Translations under genes and position numbers: made by a program | Part shown: in pieces, positions 61,001 through 64,000 of the stretch | How the letters are laid out: each line of letters opens with the position of its first letter | Numbering within the stretch: the first letter of the stretch is position 1 | Assembly (NCBI RefSeq): GCF_001522545.3 | Contig: NC_031781.1 | Span: 13,919,277 to 13,983,276, forward strand | DNA: 64,000 bases | Direction of reading: 5' to 3' | From: Parus major | Lineage: Eukaryota > Chordata > Aves > Passeriformes > Paridae | The notes under the pieces: model-generated | The model's input: only the letters and a program-made list of their open reading frames with translations | What the model was told of the DNA's origin: nothing | Database searches by the model: none

Positions 61001-62715
61001 GAACCTCTCAAAATCATCTCCTGTTATGGTGGACACATACTCCCACAACTGCAAGTGCCATTACATTCACATCAAAACCTGAACATTTCCCATGTATTAC
61101 AGCCCCTGACACACAACTGGCTACAGTTTTCATGAGAATATTCACCACACCTGGTAACAAGCACAGCTGTATCATGCCGAAGGTGACTTCCCTCTGGGTG
61201 GTTTTGGGACTGCTGCCATTGGCAGAAGTTTTTTAATGTTGTCTGGGCATTGTAAGATATTGCAGGGCCATCCTGATAAGCAACAGACAGAAAGCAGGTA
61301 TTTTAATTATTCATGACAATGCTCACTACAAATGTCATTGTCAAGCACAAGGCAAAGAAAATAATTTCCATTACCTGCTCATTATGTATCACGACCAATT
61401 TCACAATAACAATATTAATTAAATTTCCAATGCTTGGGTCTTTGTAGATAGAAGCCACCTGTTTCAAAAAGGAATATTTGGAATTATTGTTAACTTTCAA
61501 GGAAACAAACAATTAAGACAACACATATATTTTCCATTTTGCAATTGTTTTTCTTTTGGGCTGCTCTTCTGCCTTGTTCAGTGCACTGGTGCTACGTAGA
61601 GAAACCTCCTGGCAGAAGCACAATTTTAGAATGAAAAAAAGCTGCAGGTATCACAGAAACCCAAAATTTCCTTTTGCTTTAGCACACATTTCACCAAATT
61701 AAAGGATCATTCTGCTCTGAGACACAAAGACCACCAACCAAGACTGTCAAAAGCAACCTATTCTTCTAAGTGCCTGATTTTGACATGGGCAGTTTCAGAC
61801 TGCATATTCACTGCACTTCCACCCTCAGACAAGATGAACATCCCTCTAGTGATACAAATATGTTGGATACTCCCTGCCAGTCACTCTGCATTGCCAGAAC
61901 TGTCTGTGTGGAAACTGCACTGCTGCATCCTAGTACCTGCAGCTATTCAGGTGCTTGCTCTCAGCCTGGAAAGCCAGCTTGAGAATGATGCTAAGGATCA
62001 AGGTGACCACAGGCTACTCCTTGTGACAGCAAGGGAAGTCAGGCAACTGCATAACCTACCAGCATCAGTTCCCTGGAAGGCACAGGGCCCAAAGTACCTT
62101 TCAAATTCAGCTGTTATTTCATGTGGGCTTAAATAAAAGAGTACAGCGTGTGGTCTAAACAACCAGTGATATTGCTCATGGTATCTGATATTCAGAAAGC
62201 TGGAACAGAGAGGTGTGAAAAGGATCAGGAAGTGTGATGGATGTGGGAAAAAGACTCCAAGCAGTGTTTTCCAGCCACATTTTACCATTTTTCATGTAAC
62301 CCCAGCATTGTGTCCATGCCTAGGGAAGGCAAACTGATGGTGTTGCATATGACTGCAGCAGAGAGGGGCTCTGTGACCACTAGAAAACAATTTGTGGGTG
62401 AATCTACTTGCTCTGGTTGAACACTCACAATTGACATCAGGGTTAAGACATAGTGCTGTAGGTTGGCTCCGTGGTAGGCGACCATCCTGCTGTCAGCCAC
62501 CACCATCACCTCCACAAAACGTGGGTAGGACAAGAAACGCTTTGTTCGCTTGTGGCTCTTCTTTTCAACAATGGTCCCCGTCTTGTTGCTGTCCCCAGAA
62601 AAAGAATTTACTTCCAGGCTGTGTTTCAACATCTCCACGTCAGACAATATGCTGCTCTCTGCCCACTGCCTTCTCCAGTGTTTCCGCTTGTTCTTTTTGT
62701 GACTGTGGTCATGAT
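921..62715 (-). CDS. ADAMTS9: ADAMTS9, 36 exons joined, 5' end outside window
   Basis: Secreted zinc metalloprotease that cleaves matrix proteoglycans. Thirty-six exons (W1-W36) were traced by homology and splice sites; they sum to 5,147 nt, i.e. a 2-nt partial codon, 1,714 residues and a TAG stop, with every codon phase agreeing across junctions. Domain order is propeptide end (1-59), catalytic (60-about 265), disintegrin-like (about 270-360), TSR1, cysteine-rich, spacer (about 525-660), TSR2-TSR15, and GON (about 1517-1714). Only ADAMTS9 and ADAMTS20 have 15 TSRs plus GON; the active site reads HELGHVFNMPHDD as in ADAMTS9, whereas I recall ADAMTS20 as diverging after HELGH. Human ADAMTS9 is 1,935 aa, so about 220 N-terminal residues in a few exons lie beyond the right edge. 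All donors are GT and all acceptors AG. Orthology is from memory of the family, not a search. Confidence 0.96.
1011..2967 (-). other. Intron W35/W36 (1,957 nt)
   Basis: Donor GTAAGT, acceptor CTGCAG. No coding sequence seen. The 200 bases nearest W35 (about 2760-2966) are unusual: an AT-rich block with TAATTAATTAA (2783-2793) beside a CpG-containing patch (2811-2826). See findings. Confidence 0.9.
2968..3072 (-). CDS. ADAMTS9: ADAMTS9 exon W35: GON domain
   Basis: 105 nt, 35 residues (1651-1685), phase 0 at both ends. Reads [14 protein letters not shown], then [18 protein letters not shown], the most conserved stretch of the GON domain. The acceptor is gttttttag and the donor GTAAGT. A skip would preserve frame but delete the core of GON. 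Confidence 0.97.
3303..3364. repeat. Short minisatellite, 3 units of about 21 bp
   Basis: Three adjacent units begin at 3303, 3323 and 3344. Each starts GGTTT(T)GCAC(T/C)G and runs into a pyrimidine tract (plus strand). Units one and two differ by a 1-nt indel and several substitutions, so the array is old rather than freshly expanded. Confidence 0.8.
4338..4398. repeat. Two-copy direct repeat, 36-bp period
   Basis: Copies at 4338-4362 and 4374-4398 share ACTTTCT(T/C)CAC(G/A)TTCACAAAGGGAA, differing at two of 25 positions. It lies in the intron upstream of W35 and about 130 bases downstream of W34 in gene direction. Confidence 0.85.
4525..4616 (-). CDS. ADAMTS9: ADAMTS9 exon W34: GON domain
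   Basis: 92 nt: CA completes Thr 1620, then 30 residues (1621-1650) starting [20 protein letters not shown] and ending [10 protein letters not shown]. It aligns with the human GON segment without gaps. The acceptor is cttctccacag; the donor GTATTT is weak (only +1 to +3 fit consensus). Confidence 0.97.
4617..6113 (-). other. Intron W33/W34 (1,497 nt)
   Basis: Donor GTGAGT, acceptor CCACAG. No exon or recognised repeat. A G-rich stretch lies at 5705-5732 on the plus strand. Confidence 0.9.
6114..6247 (-). CDS. ADAMTS9: ADAMTS9 exon W33: GON domain
   Basis: 134 nt: A completes Arg 1575, then 44 residues (1576-1619), then A of Thr 1620. Reads [20 protein letters not shown] and [23 protein letters not shown] is a predicted N-glycosylation site. 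The [10 protein letters not shown] core is shared with human ADAMTS9. Confidence 0.97.
6342..6436 (-). CDS. ADAMTS9: ADAMTS9 exon W32: GON domain
   Basis: 95 nt: 31 residues (1544-1574), then AG of Arg 1575. Starts [20 protein letters not shown] and ends [28 protein letters not shown] is the conserved GON core; NFS is a predicted N-glycosylation site. It is separated from W33 by only 94 nt. Confidence 0.97.
6589..6683 (-). CDS. ADAMTS9: ADAMTS9 exon W31: start of GON domain
   Basis: 95 nt: GT completes Cys 1512, then 31 residues (1513-1543): [14 protein letters not shown], then [25 protein letters not shown] marks the start of GON. The donor is the weak GTGCAT preceded by AAG; exit is phase 0. 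Confidence 0.97.
6929..7061 (-). CDS. ADAMTS9: ADAMTS9 exon W30: TSR15 body
   Basis: 133 nt, 44 residues (1468-1511) plus T of a split Cys codon. Starts [16 protein letters not shown], ends [15 protein letters not shown]. It holds the six-Cys body of the last thrombospondin repeat, whose WRVGNWGS strand is in W29. CSVTCG fits the O-fucosylation consensus CxxS/TCG. This is the first intron after the TSR array that leaves phase 0. Confidence 0.97.
7062..8865 (-). other. Intron W29/W30 (1,804 nt)
   Basis: Donor GTAAGT, acceptor CTGCAG. Non-coding. Contains an X-box-like palindrome at 8143-8156. Confidence 0.9.
8143..8156. promoter_or_regulatory. RFX X-box-like palindrome
   Basis: GTTACCGTGACAAC: two half sites (GTTACC and GACAAC) separated by 2 bp, close to the RFX consensus GTYRCCATGGYRAC. 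It differs at one position from the site at 40551-40564. Binding is inferred from sequence only. Confidence 0.4.
8866..9060 (-). CDS. ADAMTS9: ADAMTS9 exon W29: TSR14 body, TSR15 first strand
   Basis: 195 nt, 65 residues (1403-1467), phase 0 at both ends. Begins [20 protein letters not shown], holds a longer than usual loop ([20 protein letters not shown]) and ends [12 protein letters not shown]. The extended loop is also in human ADAMTS9. Donor GTAAGT; acceptor ccgcag. Confidence 0.97.
9061..10556 (-). other. Intron W28/W29 (1,496 nt)
   Basis: Donor GTGAGT, acceptor CCGCAG. Non-coding; contains a perfect 11-bp inverted repeat at 9724-9753. Confidence 0.9.
9724..9753. other. Perfect 11-bp hairpin, 8-nt loop
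   Basis: CTTGAGAAACC (9724-9734) and its exact reverse complement GGTTTCTCAAG (9743-9753) flank ACTCAAGA. With a 1-nt bulge, TCTC before and GAGA after extend the stem. Too short for a typical microRNA precursor; function unknown. Confidence 0.7.
10557..10727 (-). CDS. ADAMTS9: ADAMTS9 exon W28: TSR13 body, TSR14 first strand
   Basis: 171 nt, 57 residues (1346-1402), phase 0-0. Starts [20 protein letters not shown], ends [18 protein letters not shown] fits O-fucosylation. Human has CGEGSR where this has CGEASR, a Gly to Ala change in the usually invariant CGxG. The exon is CpG-rich compared with its introns. Confidence 0.97.
11206..11345 (-). mobile_element. CR1 LINE 3'-end fragment
   Basis: On the plus strand AATCATCATAGAATAGGTTG is the reverse complement of the CR1 3' terminus, followed by the typical block AAAGACCTTAGAGACC..TTCCAACCC..CCATGG(A)CAGGGACA..CTTCCACTAGA.CAGGTTGCTCA and CCTGGCCTTGAACAC. 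The element therefore points along the minus strand. Several substitutions suggest an old, fixed copy. Confidence 0.9.
13922..13936. repeat. (AAC)5 microsatellite
   Basis: Five AAC units in an A-rich tract within intron W27/W28. Confidence 0.85.
14510..14562 (+). mobile_element. CR1 LINE 3'-terminal fragment
   Basis: Short CR1 tail on the plus strand: GGACTTGAT, then GGTCTTTTCCAAC and a terminal ATTCTATGA-type octamer. Only about 50 bp is recognisable. Confidence 0.8.
15826..15999 (-). CDS. ADAMTS9: ADAMTS9 exon W27: TSR12 body, TSR13 first strand
   Basis: 174 nt, 58 residues (1288-1345), phase 0-0. Starts [20 protein letters not shown], ends [21 protein letters not shown]. Cys spacing is intact, but the interior ([20 protein letters not shown]) differs much more from the human segment than neighbouring exons do, and the exon is strongly GC- and CpG-rich. 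Donor GTAAGC, acceptor ttcctcag. Confidence 0.96.
16000..19987 (-). other. Intron W26/W27 (3,988 nt)
   Basis: Donor GTGAGA, acceptor TTCCTCAG. Non-coding. AT-rich stretches at 16600-16950 (with a 14-bp palindrome) and 18560-18880. Confidence 0.9.
16870..16907. repeat. Direct repeat around a 14-bp palindrome
   Basis: TAACAACTAATATTA occurs at 16870-16884 and 16893-16907 (23-bp period). The first copy overlaps the perfect palindrome AACTAATATTAGTT at 16874-16887. Confidence 0.85.
19988..20155 (-). CDS. ADAMTS9: ADAMTS9 exon W26: TSR11 body, TSR12 first strand
   Basis: 168 nt, 56 residues (1232-1287), phase 0-0. Starts [20 protein letters not shown] and ends [25 protein letters not shown] and [12 protein letters not shown] match human closely. 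Donor GTGAGA; acceptor atttacag. It is separated from the previous exon by the longest intron of the window. Confidence 0.97.
20156..32508 (-). other. Intron W25/W26 (12,353 nt), no exon found
   Basis: Donor GTACGA, acceptor TTTACAG. Nothing coding is supported: the TSR count is already 15, and plus- and minus-strand reading frames here show no recognisable domain. Contains (TA)7 at 21277-21290 and AT-rich sequence at 29100-30400. Confidence 0.85.
21277..21290. repeat. (TA)7 microsatellite
   Basis: Seven TA units flanked by AAATTT and GCAGC in the long intron. Confidence 0.85.
32509..32685 (-). CDS. ADAMTS9: ADAMTS9 exon W25: TSR10 body, TSR11 first strand
   Basis: 177 nt, 59 residues (1173-1231), phase 0-0. 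Starts [20 protein letters not shown], ends [20 protein letters not shown] lacks the Ser/Thr needed for O-fucosylation; I recall human also lacking it there (CTKLC). Donor GTACGA is a weaker site before the 12 kb intron. Confidence 0.97.
32686..33275 (-). other. Intron W24/W25 (590 nt)
   Basis: Donor GTGAGT, acceptor GACTTGCAG. Non-coding, no repeat recognised apart from an A-rich tract near 33020-33040. Confidence 0.9.
33276..33437 (-). CDS. ADAMTS9: ADAMTS9 exon W24: TSR9 body, TSR10 first strand
   Basis: 162 nt, 54 residues (1119-1172), phase 0-0. Starts [20 protein letters not shown], ends [20 protein letters not shown] and [15 protein letters not shown] are near-identical to human. CSSTCA has Ala where the fucosylation consensus has Gly. 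Confidence 0.97.
33438..34070 (-). other. Intron W23/W24 (633 nt)
   Basis: Donor GTAAGT, acceptor TTCCAG. Non-coding; nothing recognised. Confidence 0.9.
34071..34355 (-). CDS. ADAMTS9: ADAMTS9 exon W23: TSR8 body, hinge, TSR9 first strand
   Basis: 285 nt, 95 residues (1024-1118), the longest TSR exon, phase 0-0. Starts [20 protein letters not shown] (NYS is an N-glycosylation site). After CSMSPC comes a Pro/His/Arg-rich linker of about 38 residues ([17 protein letters not shown], then [17 protein letters not shown]) before [10 protein letters not shown] of TSR9. Human has a linker at the same place. Confidence 0.97.
34533..34700 (-). CDS. ADAMTS9: ADAMTS9 exon W22: TSR7 body, TSR8 first strand
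   Basis: 168 nt, 56 residues (968-1023), phase 0-0. Starts [20 protein letters not shown], ends [13 protein letters not shown]. All six Cys are present; CSATCG fits O-fucosylation. Donor GTAAGC. Confidence 0.97.
34847..34951 (-). CDS. ADAMTS9: ADAMTS9 exon W21: end of TSR6, linker, TSR7 first strand
   Basis: 105 nt, 35 residues (933-967), phase 0-0. Reads [18 protein letters not shown], then [17 protein letters not shown]. The first seven residues close TSR6; a variable Pro/Ser linker follows. [10 protein letters not shown] matches human exactly, while the linker does not. Acceptor ctgtacag, donor GTAAGC. Confidence 0.95.
34952..36234 (-). other. Intron W20/W21 (1,283 nt)
   Basis: Donor GTAAAT, acceptor CTGTACAG. 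Non-coding; nothing recognised. Confidence 0.9.
36235..36354 (-). CDS. ADAMTS9: ADAMTS9 exon W20: TSR6 body
   Basis: 120 nt, 40 residues (893-932), phase 0-0. Starts [20 protein letters not shown] and ends [30 protein letters not shown] is a strong ADAMTS9 signature. Its last two cysteines are in W21, so this repeat uses three exons. Donor GTAAAT. Confidence 0.97.
36355..37221 (-). other. Intron W19/W20 (867 nt)
   Basis: Donor GTACCA, acceptor TCTCCCAG. Non-coding; nothing recognised. Confidence 0.9.
37222..37386 (-). CDS. ADAMTS9: ADAMTS9 exon W19: TSR5 body, TSR6 first strand
   Basis: 165 nt, 55 residues (838-892), phase 0-0. Starts [20 protein letters not shown], ends [28 protein letters not shown] matches human ADAMTS9. 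Donor GTACCA is weak at +4 to +6. Confidence 0.97.
37387..38504 (-). other. Intron W18/W19 (1,118 nt) with an 83-codon open start
   Basis: Donor GTGGGT, acceptor CTTGCAG. Reading on from W18 in frame there is no stop until TAA at 38253-38255, giving 83 open codons. The rest is non-coding. See findings on a short isoform. Confidence 0.85.
38505..38669 (-). CDS. ADAMTS9: ADAMTS9 exon W18: TSR4 body, TSR5 first strand
   Basis: 165 nt, 55 residues (783-837), phase 0-0. Starts [20 protein letters not shown], ends [28 protein letters not shown] matches human. The basic RRRR after GGGT is notable but conserved as RRR in human. CpG-dense 5' half. Confidence 0.97.
38670..39393 (-). other. Intron W17/W18 (724 nt)
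   Basis: Donor GTAAGG, acceptor CCTCGCAG. Non-coding; nothing recognised. Confidence 0.9.
39394..39604 (-). CDS. ADAMTS9: ADAMTS9 exon W17: TSR3, TSR4 first strand
   Basis: 211 nt: G completes Arg 712, then 70 residues (713-782), exit phase 0. Starts [20 protein letters not shown], ends [21 protein letters not shown] has Gln in place of Ser/Thr, so TSR3 cannot be O-fucosylated by the usual rule (same in human). It is the only TSR almost complete in one exon. Confidence 0.97.
40533..40546. promoter_or_regulatory. RFX X-box-like palindrome, first of a pair
   Basis: GTTGCAATGGCAAC matches the ideal X-box GTTGCCATGGCAAC at 13 of 14 positions (A for C at position 6). It is followed 18 bp later by a second site. 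Inferred from sequence; no binding data. Confidence 0.45.
40551..40564. promoter_or_regulatory. RFX X-box-like palindrome, second of a pair
   Basis: GTTACCGCGACAAC, half sites GTTACC and GACAAC with a GC spacer; it begins 18 bp after the first site and opens a CpG-rich stretch running to about 40640. Near-identical to the site at 8143-8156. Confidence 0.4.
41213..41339 (-). CDS. ADAMTS9: ADAMTS9 exon W16: TSR2 body
   Basis: 127 nt: GA completes Gly 670, then 41 residues (671-711), then AG of Arg 712. Reads [20 protein letters not shown], then [21 protein letters not shown]. The basic ERKRK start matches human. The donor GTGCAC departs from consensus at +4 to +6; reading on would hit a stop within about 10 codons. 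Confidence 0.97.
41340..41899 (-). other. Intron W15/W16 (560 nt)
   Basis: Donor GTGGGT, acceptor CTGTGCAG. Non-coding; nothing recognised. Confidence 0.9.
41900..42029 (-). CDS. ADAMTS9: ADAMTS9 exon W15: end of spacer, TSR2 first strand
   Basis: 130 nt, 43 residues (627-669) plus G of a split Gly. Starts [20 protein letters not shown], ends [13 protein letters not shown]. The [22 protein letters not shown] stretch is nearly the human sequence. TSR2 has CSKLCQ: no Ser/Thr and no Gly, so not an O-fucose site. Confidence 0.97.
42030..42137 (-). other. Intron W14/W15: 108 nt, in frame, no stop
   Basis: Donor GTGAAG, acceptor TTCCTCTCAG. Its length is 36 codons, both flanking junctions are phase 0, and its translation ([20 protein letters not shown] then [16 protein letters not shown]) has no stop. 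It is treated as an intron because the flanking exons join seamlessly to match human ADAMTS9. Confidence 0.9.
42138..42304 (-). CDS. ADAMTS9: ADAMTS9 exon W14: spacer domain
   Basis: 167 nt: CC completes Ala 571, then 55 residues (572-626). Starts [20 protein letters not shown], continues [20 protein letters not shown] and ends [18 protein letters not shown] is a predicted N-glycosylation site. FKREI.VGNAV.EYSGS is typical of the ADAMTS9 spacer. Confidence 0.97.
42305..44786 (-). other. Intron W13/W14 (2,482 nt)
   Basis: Donor GTGAGT, acceptor CTATGCAG. Non-coding; nothing recognised. Confidence 0.9.
44787..44882 (-). CDS. ADAMTS9: ADAMTS9 exon W13: spacer domain
   Basis: 96 nt: GT completes Gly 539, then 31 residues (540-570), then G of Ala 571. 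Reads [20 protein letters not shown], then [23 protein letters not shown] is the standard first spacer strand of ADAMTS proteases. Confidence 0.97.
45146..45263 (-). CDS. ADAMTS9: ADAMTS9 exon W12: end of cysteine-rich domain
   Basis: 118 nt, 39 residues (500-538) plus G of a split Gly. Starts [20 protein letters not shown], then [30 protein letters not shown] is the invariant ADAMTS cysteine-rich motif; NSS is a predicted N-glycosylation site. Confidence 0.98.
45264..46331 (-). other. Intron W11/W12 (1,068 nt) with a CR1 copy
   Basis: Donor GTAATC, acceptor TCTTAAAG. About 40% of it is the CR1 element at 45700-46139, inserted opposite to the gene. Confidence 0.9.
45700..46139 (+). mobile_element. 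CR1 LINE, 5'-truncated copy
   Basis: Matches the CR1 3' region throughout: GGAGTGGCTGAAGGAGCTGG, CTCTACAACTACCTGAAAGG, GGACGAGAG, GGAACAGGCTGC, GTGGCACTTGGGGACATGG-like and GTGGACTTGGCAGTGTTGGG, ending AACCTCAATGATCCTATGATTCTA. The 5' limit is approximate. No intact reading frame, so it is a dead 5'-truncated insertion. Confidence 0.93.
46332..46468 (-). CDS. ADAMTS9: ADAMTS9 exon W11: cysteine-rich domain
   Basis: 137 nt: TC completes Ile 454, then 45 residues (455-499). Starts [20 protein letters not shown], continues [20 protein letters not shown], ends QGLCR. DGTPCG.D.NDICV.G.CR is the ADAMTS cysteine-rich signature. The exon is CpG-rich. Human has GQD where this has GPD. Confidence 0.98.
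46565..46746 (-). CDS. ADAMTS9: ADAMTS9 exon W10: TSR1 body, start of cysteine-rich domain
   Basis: 182 nt: A completes Glu 393, then 60 residues (394-453), then A of Ile 454. Reads [19 protein letters not shown] (TSR1), [19 protein letters not shown] and [30 protein letters not shown] is identical to human as I recall it. Only 96 nt separate it from W11. Confidence 0.98.
46747..52603 (-). other. Intron W9/W10 (5,857 nt)
   Basis: Donor GTGAGT, acceptor TCTGCAG. Non-coding. Contains a 17-bp exact repeat at 49428-49444 and 52128-52144, and a weak X-box-like site near 51719-51732. Confidence 0.9.
52604..52749 (-). CDS. ADAMTS9: ADAMTS9 exon W9: end of disintegrin-like domain, TSR1 start
   Basis: 146 nt, 48 residues (345-392) plus GA of Glu 393. 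Starts [20 protein letters not shown], then [17 protein letters not shown] and [11 protein letters not shown]. WxxW (WGTW) is a C-mannosylation site and CSRTCG an O-fucosylation site. Acceptor cacatgcag, donor GTGAGT. Confidence 0.98.
52750..57210 (-). other. Intron W8/W9 (4,461 nt)
   Basis: Donor GTCTGT (weak), acceptor ACATGCAG. Non-coding. AT-rich at 56150-56950 with (ATT)4 at 56458-56469; a CTCF-like core at about 54993-55010. Confidence 0.9.
56458..56469. repeat. (ATT)4 microsatellite
   Basis: Four ATT units in an AT-rich stretch of intron W8/W9. Confidence 0.8.
57211..57315 (-). CDS. ADAMTS9: ADAMTS9 exon W8: disintegrin-like domain
   Basis: 105 nt, 35 residues (310-344), phase 0-0. 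Starts [18 protein letters not shown] and ends [19 protein letters not shown] and PWADGT.C..GK are the conserved disintegrin-like features. The start ATG CAG gives PYM-MQCRR across the junction, as in human. Confidence 0.97.
57531..57672 (-). CDS. ADAMTS9: ADAMTS9 exon W7: end of catalytic, start of disintegrin-like
   Basis: 142 nt: C completes Asp 262, then 47 residues (263-309). Starts [20 protein letters not shown], continues [20 protein letters not shown] and ends [16 protein letters not shown] closes the protease domain; [14 protein letters not shown] is the disintegrin-like start. Acceptor ttgttgtag, donor GTAAGT. Confidence 0.98.
57673..58532 (-). other. Intron W6/W7 (860 nt)
   Basis: Donor GTAAGG, acceptor GTTGTAG. 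Non-coding; nothing recognised. Confidence 0.9.
58533..58679 (-). CDS. ADAMTS9: ADAMTS9 exon W6: third zinc ligand and Met-turn
   Basis: 147 nt: A completes Val 213, then 48 residues (214-261), then GA of Asp 262. Starts [14 protein letters not shown], with the third zinc-binding His of the motif, then the Met-turn [10 protein letters not shown] (Met 236), and ends [12 protein letters not shown]. Acceptor tcctcttag, donor GTAAGG. Confidence 0.98.
58680..60538 (-). other. Intron W5/W6 (1,859 nt), splits the zinc motif
   Basis: Donor GTATGT, acceptor CCTCTTAG. Non-coding. Contains a 15-bp direct repeat at 59888-59902 and 59907-59921. Confidence 0.9.
59888..59921. repeat. Two-copy 15-bp direct repeat
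   Basis: AGTAGTGAGAAAAAG at 59888-59902 and again at 59907-59921, a 19-bp period. Confidence 0.85.
60539..60644 (-). CDS. ADAMTS9: ADAMTS9 exon W5: HELGH of the active site
   Basis: 106 nt: GT completes Gly 178, then 34 residues (179-212), then GT of Val 213. Starts [20 protein letters not shown], ends [19 protein letters not shown] (208-212) carries the first two zinc ligands and the catalytic Glu. Acceptor ctctcctag, donor GTATGT. Confidence 0.98.
60754..60794 (-). CDS. ADAMTS9: ADAMTS9 exon W4: catalytic domain micro-exon
   Basis: 41 nt, the smallest exon: A completes Arg 164, then [13 protein letters not shown] (165-177), then G of Gly 178. Both Cys are conserved in ADAMTS proteases. 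Acceptor ctgctttcag, donor GTAAGG. Confidence 0.96.
60795..61150 (-). other. Intron W3/W4 (356 nt)
   Basis: Donor GTGTGG, acceptor GCTTTCAG. Non-coding; nothing recognised. Confidence 0.9.
61151..61272 (-). CDS. ADAMTS9: ADAMTS9 exon W3: catalytic domain
   Basis: 122 nt, 40 residues (124-163) plus AG of Arg 164. Starts [20 protein letters not shown], ends [18 protein letters not shown] and HDTAVL.TR are hallmarks of the ADAMTS catalytic domain. Donor GTGTGG is weak. Confidence 0.97.
61375..61458 (-). CDS. ADAMTS9: ADAMTS9 exon W2: catalytic domain
   Basis: 84 nt, 28 residues (96-123), phase 0-0. Starts [20 protein letters not shown] and ends LVVIHNEQ. Core strand and helix of the metzincin fold, one or two changes from human. 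Acceptor ttgaaacag, donor GTAATG. Confidence 0.97.
61459..62428 (-). other. Intron W1/W2 (970 nt)
   Basis: Donor GTGAGT, acceptor TTGAAACAG. Non-coding; nothing recognised. Confidence 0.9.
62429..62715 (-). CDS. ADAMTS9: ADAMTS9 exon W1: propeptide end, furin site, catalytic start
   Basis: 287 nt: AT completes a split codon (Asp if the previous base is G), then 95 residues (1-95). A basic stretch ([13 protein letters not shown]), NKT glycosylation site (43-45) and KSHKRTKR lead to a proprotein convertase site after Arg 59. The mature protease starts [19 protein letters not shown]. The basic stretch is variable; from RTKRF on it follows human ADAMTS9. Acceptor aaccatag, donor GTGAGT. Confidence 0.97.
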
Positions 62716-64000
62716 CTATGGTTAAAAGGCAGAAAAAAACATACAGTACATTCTGGAGTGAAAAAAATTAATACCACATGTATGTTACATCAAAATACCT
62801 ATTACCTCAACAAAGCTGTGTGGGCTTGCTCCAAACAAGCAGGGAACTGAAACAGAAGCACTCTGTGGAAGCCCACCAAGTAGCCCACCATCTAAGGCTG
62901 CATTTTTAAAGCCATCTTGGGGAGGCCAGTAGCACTTAGAGGTGGACATTCCCTGCAGCAGAGCCAGCTCCTGGCCCATACAGGAGGGATGGAGCCCTGC
63001 AATGGTAATTAGCCACTGCAGCAGCAGCGTGAGGATTCTGGGCACGTCCAAGGTGGCCAGGAAACCACAGGAAACAAAGGTCCAAATCCTGTATTTCTAA
63101 CTCAGGCATGAAGGACGGCAGGATTTGGCCTTCACAGCAAAGCAATTATATATGATTTATTTCTGTCTCTAACAATAACACGGCTGGGCTTCAGTTCCCC
63201 CCCCTCCCTTTATTATTCTGTGCTACAGGAATGGTAAAGGTCATCTAATAGCACAGCTGCCACTGGCGGAAGAATAGAATTCAGGAAGTTTCACATATAC
63301 TGCTTTTGATATTCAATTAGGCCAAACATAAAAGCAGCCTGAAAATATACTCCATGCTGATACAAAGACGACAAAGTGAAGAGGGAGAACAGGCATATAT
63401 AACATATGGAACGTGTACAATTAAGATTTACCATCTGATTAGTATGTAATTATAGCATTATTTAAATGTAAGAGCAAAATCAGGCTTATTTGATGCCACT
63501 TAATTTTTAATCAGTTCATCATAGGAAGTAGCTAATTGAATGTGATTCATCCACGAAAGACTGTTCACTTCTGCATTTAATATAAAGCCAGATCTGAACT
63601 ACTCATCTACGACTCCAGGCTACAACCCTCATGCTCTTTGTATCTTTAGTTTAATTTTGTCATGGTGGTGAAAAATATCACATTTCCTTATCTGACCCAT
63701 TGAGTAGGTTAGAGGAAGCATAATATTAGGGAACAAAGGAATACTCAATGCTCAAACAAGATTGAAATGATAGGAAACTTCTTAGCTATTTTTCCTGTGT
63801 AGTTTCCTTTTAGGAATATTTGTAATAATTTCCAAAAAAATAAATAAATTCTGCAGTATCACAGCAGGCAAAGGGGATGAGCCAGCTTCTACCTGTCTGA
63901 AAACCCTTTGGCCCTATGTGCAAATAGACAATGGAGTTGTTAAGAATTAAATCCTGTCTACTCTGTACTACCTAAGTCTTCTACATTCCCCTTTCTTGAT
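62716..64000 (-). other. Intron upstream of W1 (continues past edge)
   Basis: Acceptor AACCATAG next to W1; the donor is outside the window. Non-coding. AT-rich block at 63470-63620 with TAATTGAATG- and TTTAATATAAA-like motifs. Confidence 0.85.

Noticed and set aside
921..62715. ADAMTS20 instead of ADAMTS9
   Set aside because: Same architecture, but the active site VFNMPHDD and the TSR and GON sequences follow ADAMTS9 as I recall both proteins.
1..64000. CRISPR arrays, operons, riboswitches, tRNA or rRNA genes
   Set aside because: The window is vertebrate intron-exon DNA; no such structure was seen.

Overview
The window is vertebrate nuclear DNA, most likely from a bird. It holds the 3' four-fifths of a single gene, ADAMTS9, on the minus strand. 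The bird call rests on three CR1 LINE remnants (about 11206-11345, 14510-14562 and 45700-46139), the absence of mammalian-type SINEs, and compact introns: 36 coding exons in about 62 kb, where I recall the human gene as well over 100 kb. CR1 also occurs in crocodilians and turtles, so the class is inferred and no species is named.

Layout, following the gene from right to left. 62716-64000 is intron; the signal peptide and most of the propeptide lie beyond the right edge. W1 (62429-62715) carries the end of the propeptide with an RTKR convertase site and the start of the catalytic domain. W2-W7 finish the metalloprotease, with HELGH in W5 and VFNMPHDD across W5/W6. W7-W9 are disintegrin-like. 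W9/W10 hold TSR1. W10-W12 are the cysteine-rich domain and W12-W15 the spacer. W15-W30 encode fourteen further thrombospondin type 1 repeats, giving 15 in all. W31-W36 encode the GON domain, ending at a TAG at 921-923. 1-920 is AU-rich 3' UTR whose poly(A) site is not obvious. The 36 exons join in frame into 1,714 codons plus stop, with GT donors and AG acceptors at every junction, so the copy looks intact and functional. Residue numbers below count from the first complete codon in W1.

The product is a secreted zinc metalloprotease of the extracellular matrix (proteoglycans such as versican and aggrecan), with reported roles in secretory transport through its GON domain and in primary cilium formation. 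No second gene, RNA gene or mobile coding element is supported; the long introns, including a 12.35 kb one inside TSR11, hold only non-coding sequence.

The points most worth checking are a trio of RFX X-box-like palindromes (two side by side in a CpG-rich intronic patch, one further downstream), a 108-nt intron in the spacer region that is a multiple of three and has no in-frame stop, an 83-codon open tail after W18 relevant to a short isoform, a CpG-dense and divergent exon for TSR12/13, and the missing canonical poly(A) signal. I found no new multi-gene system here.
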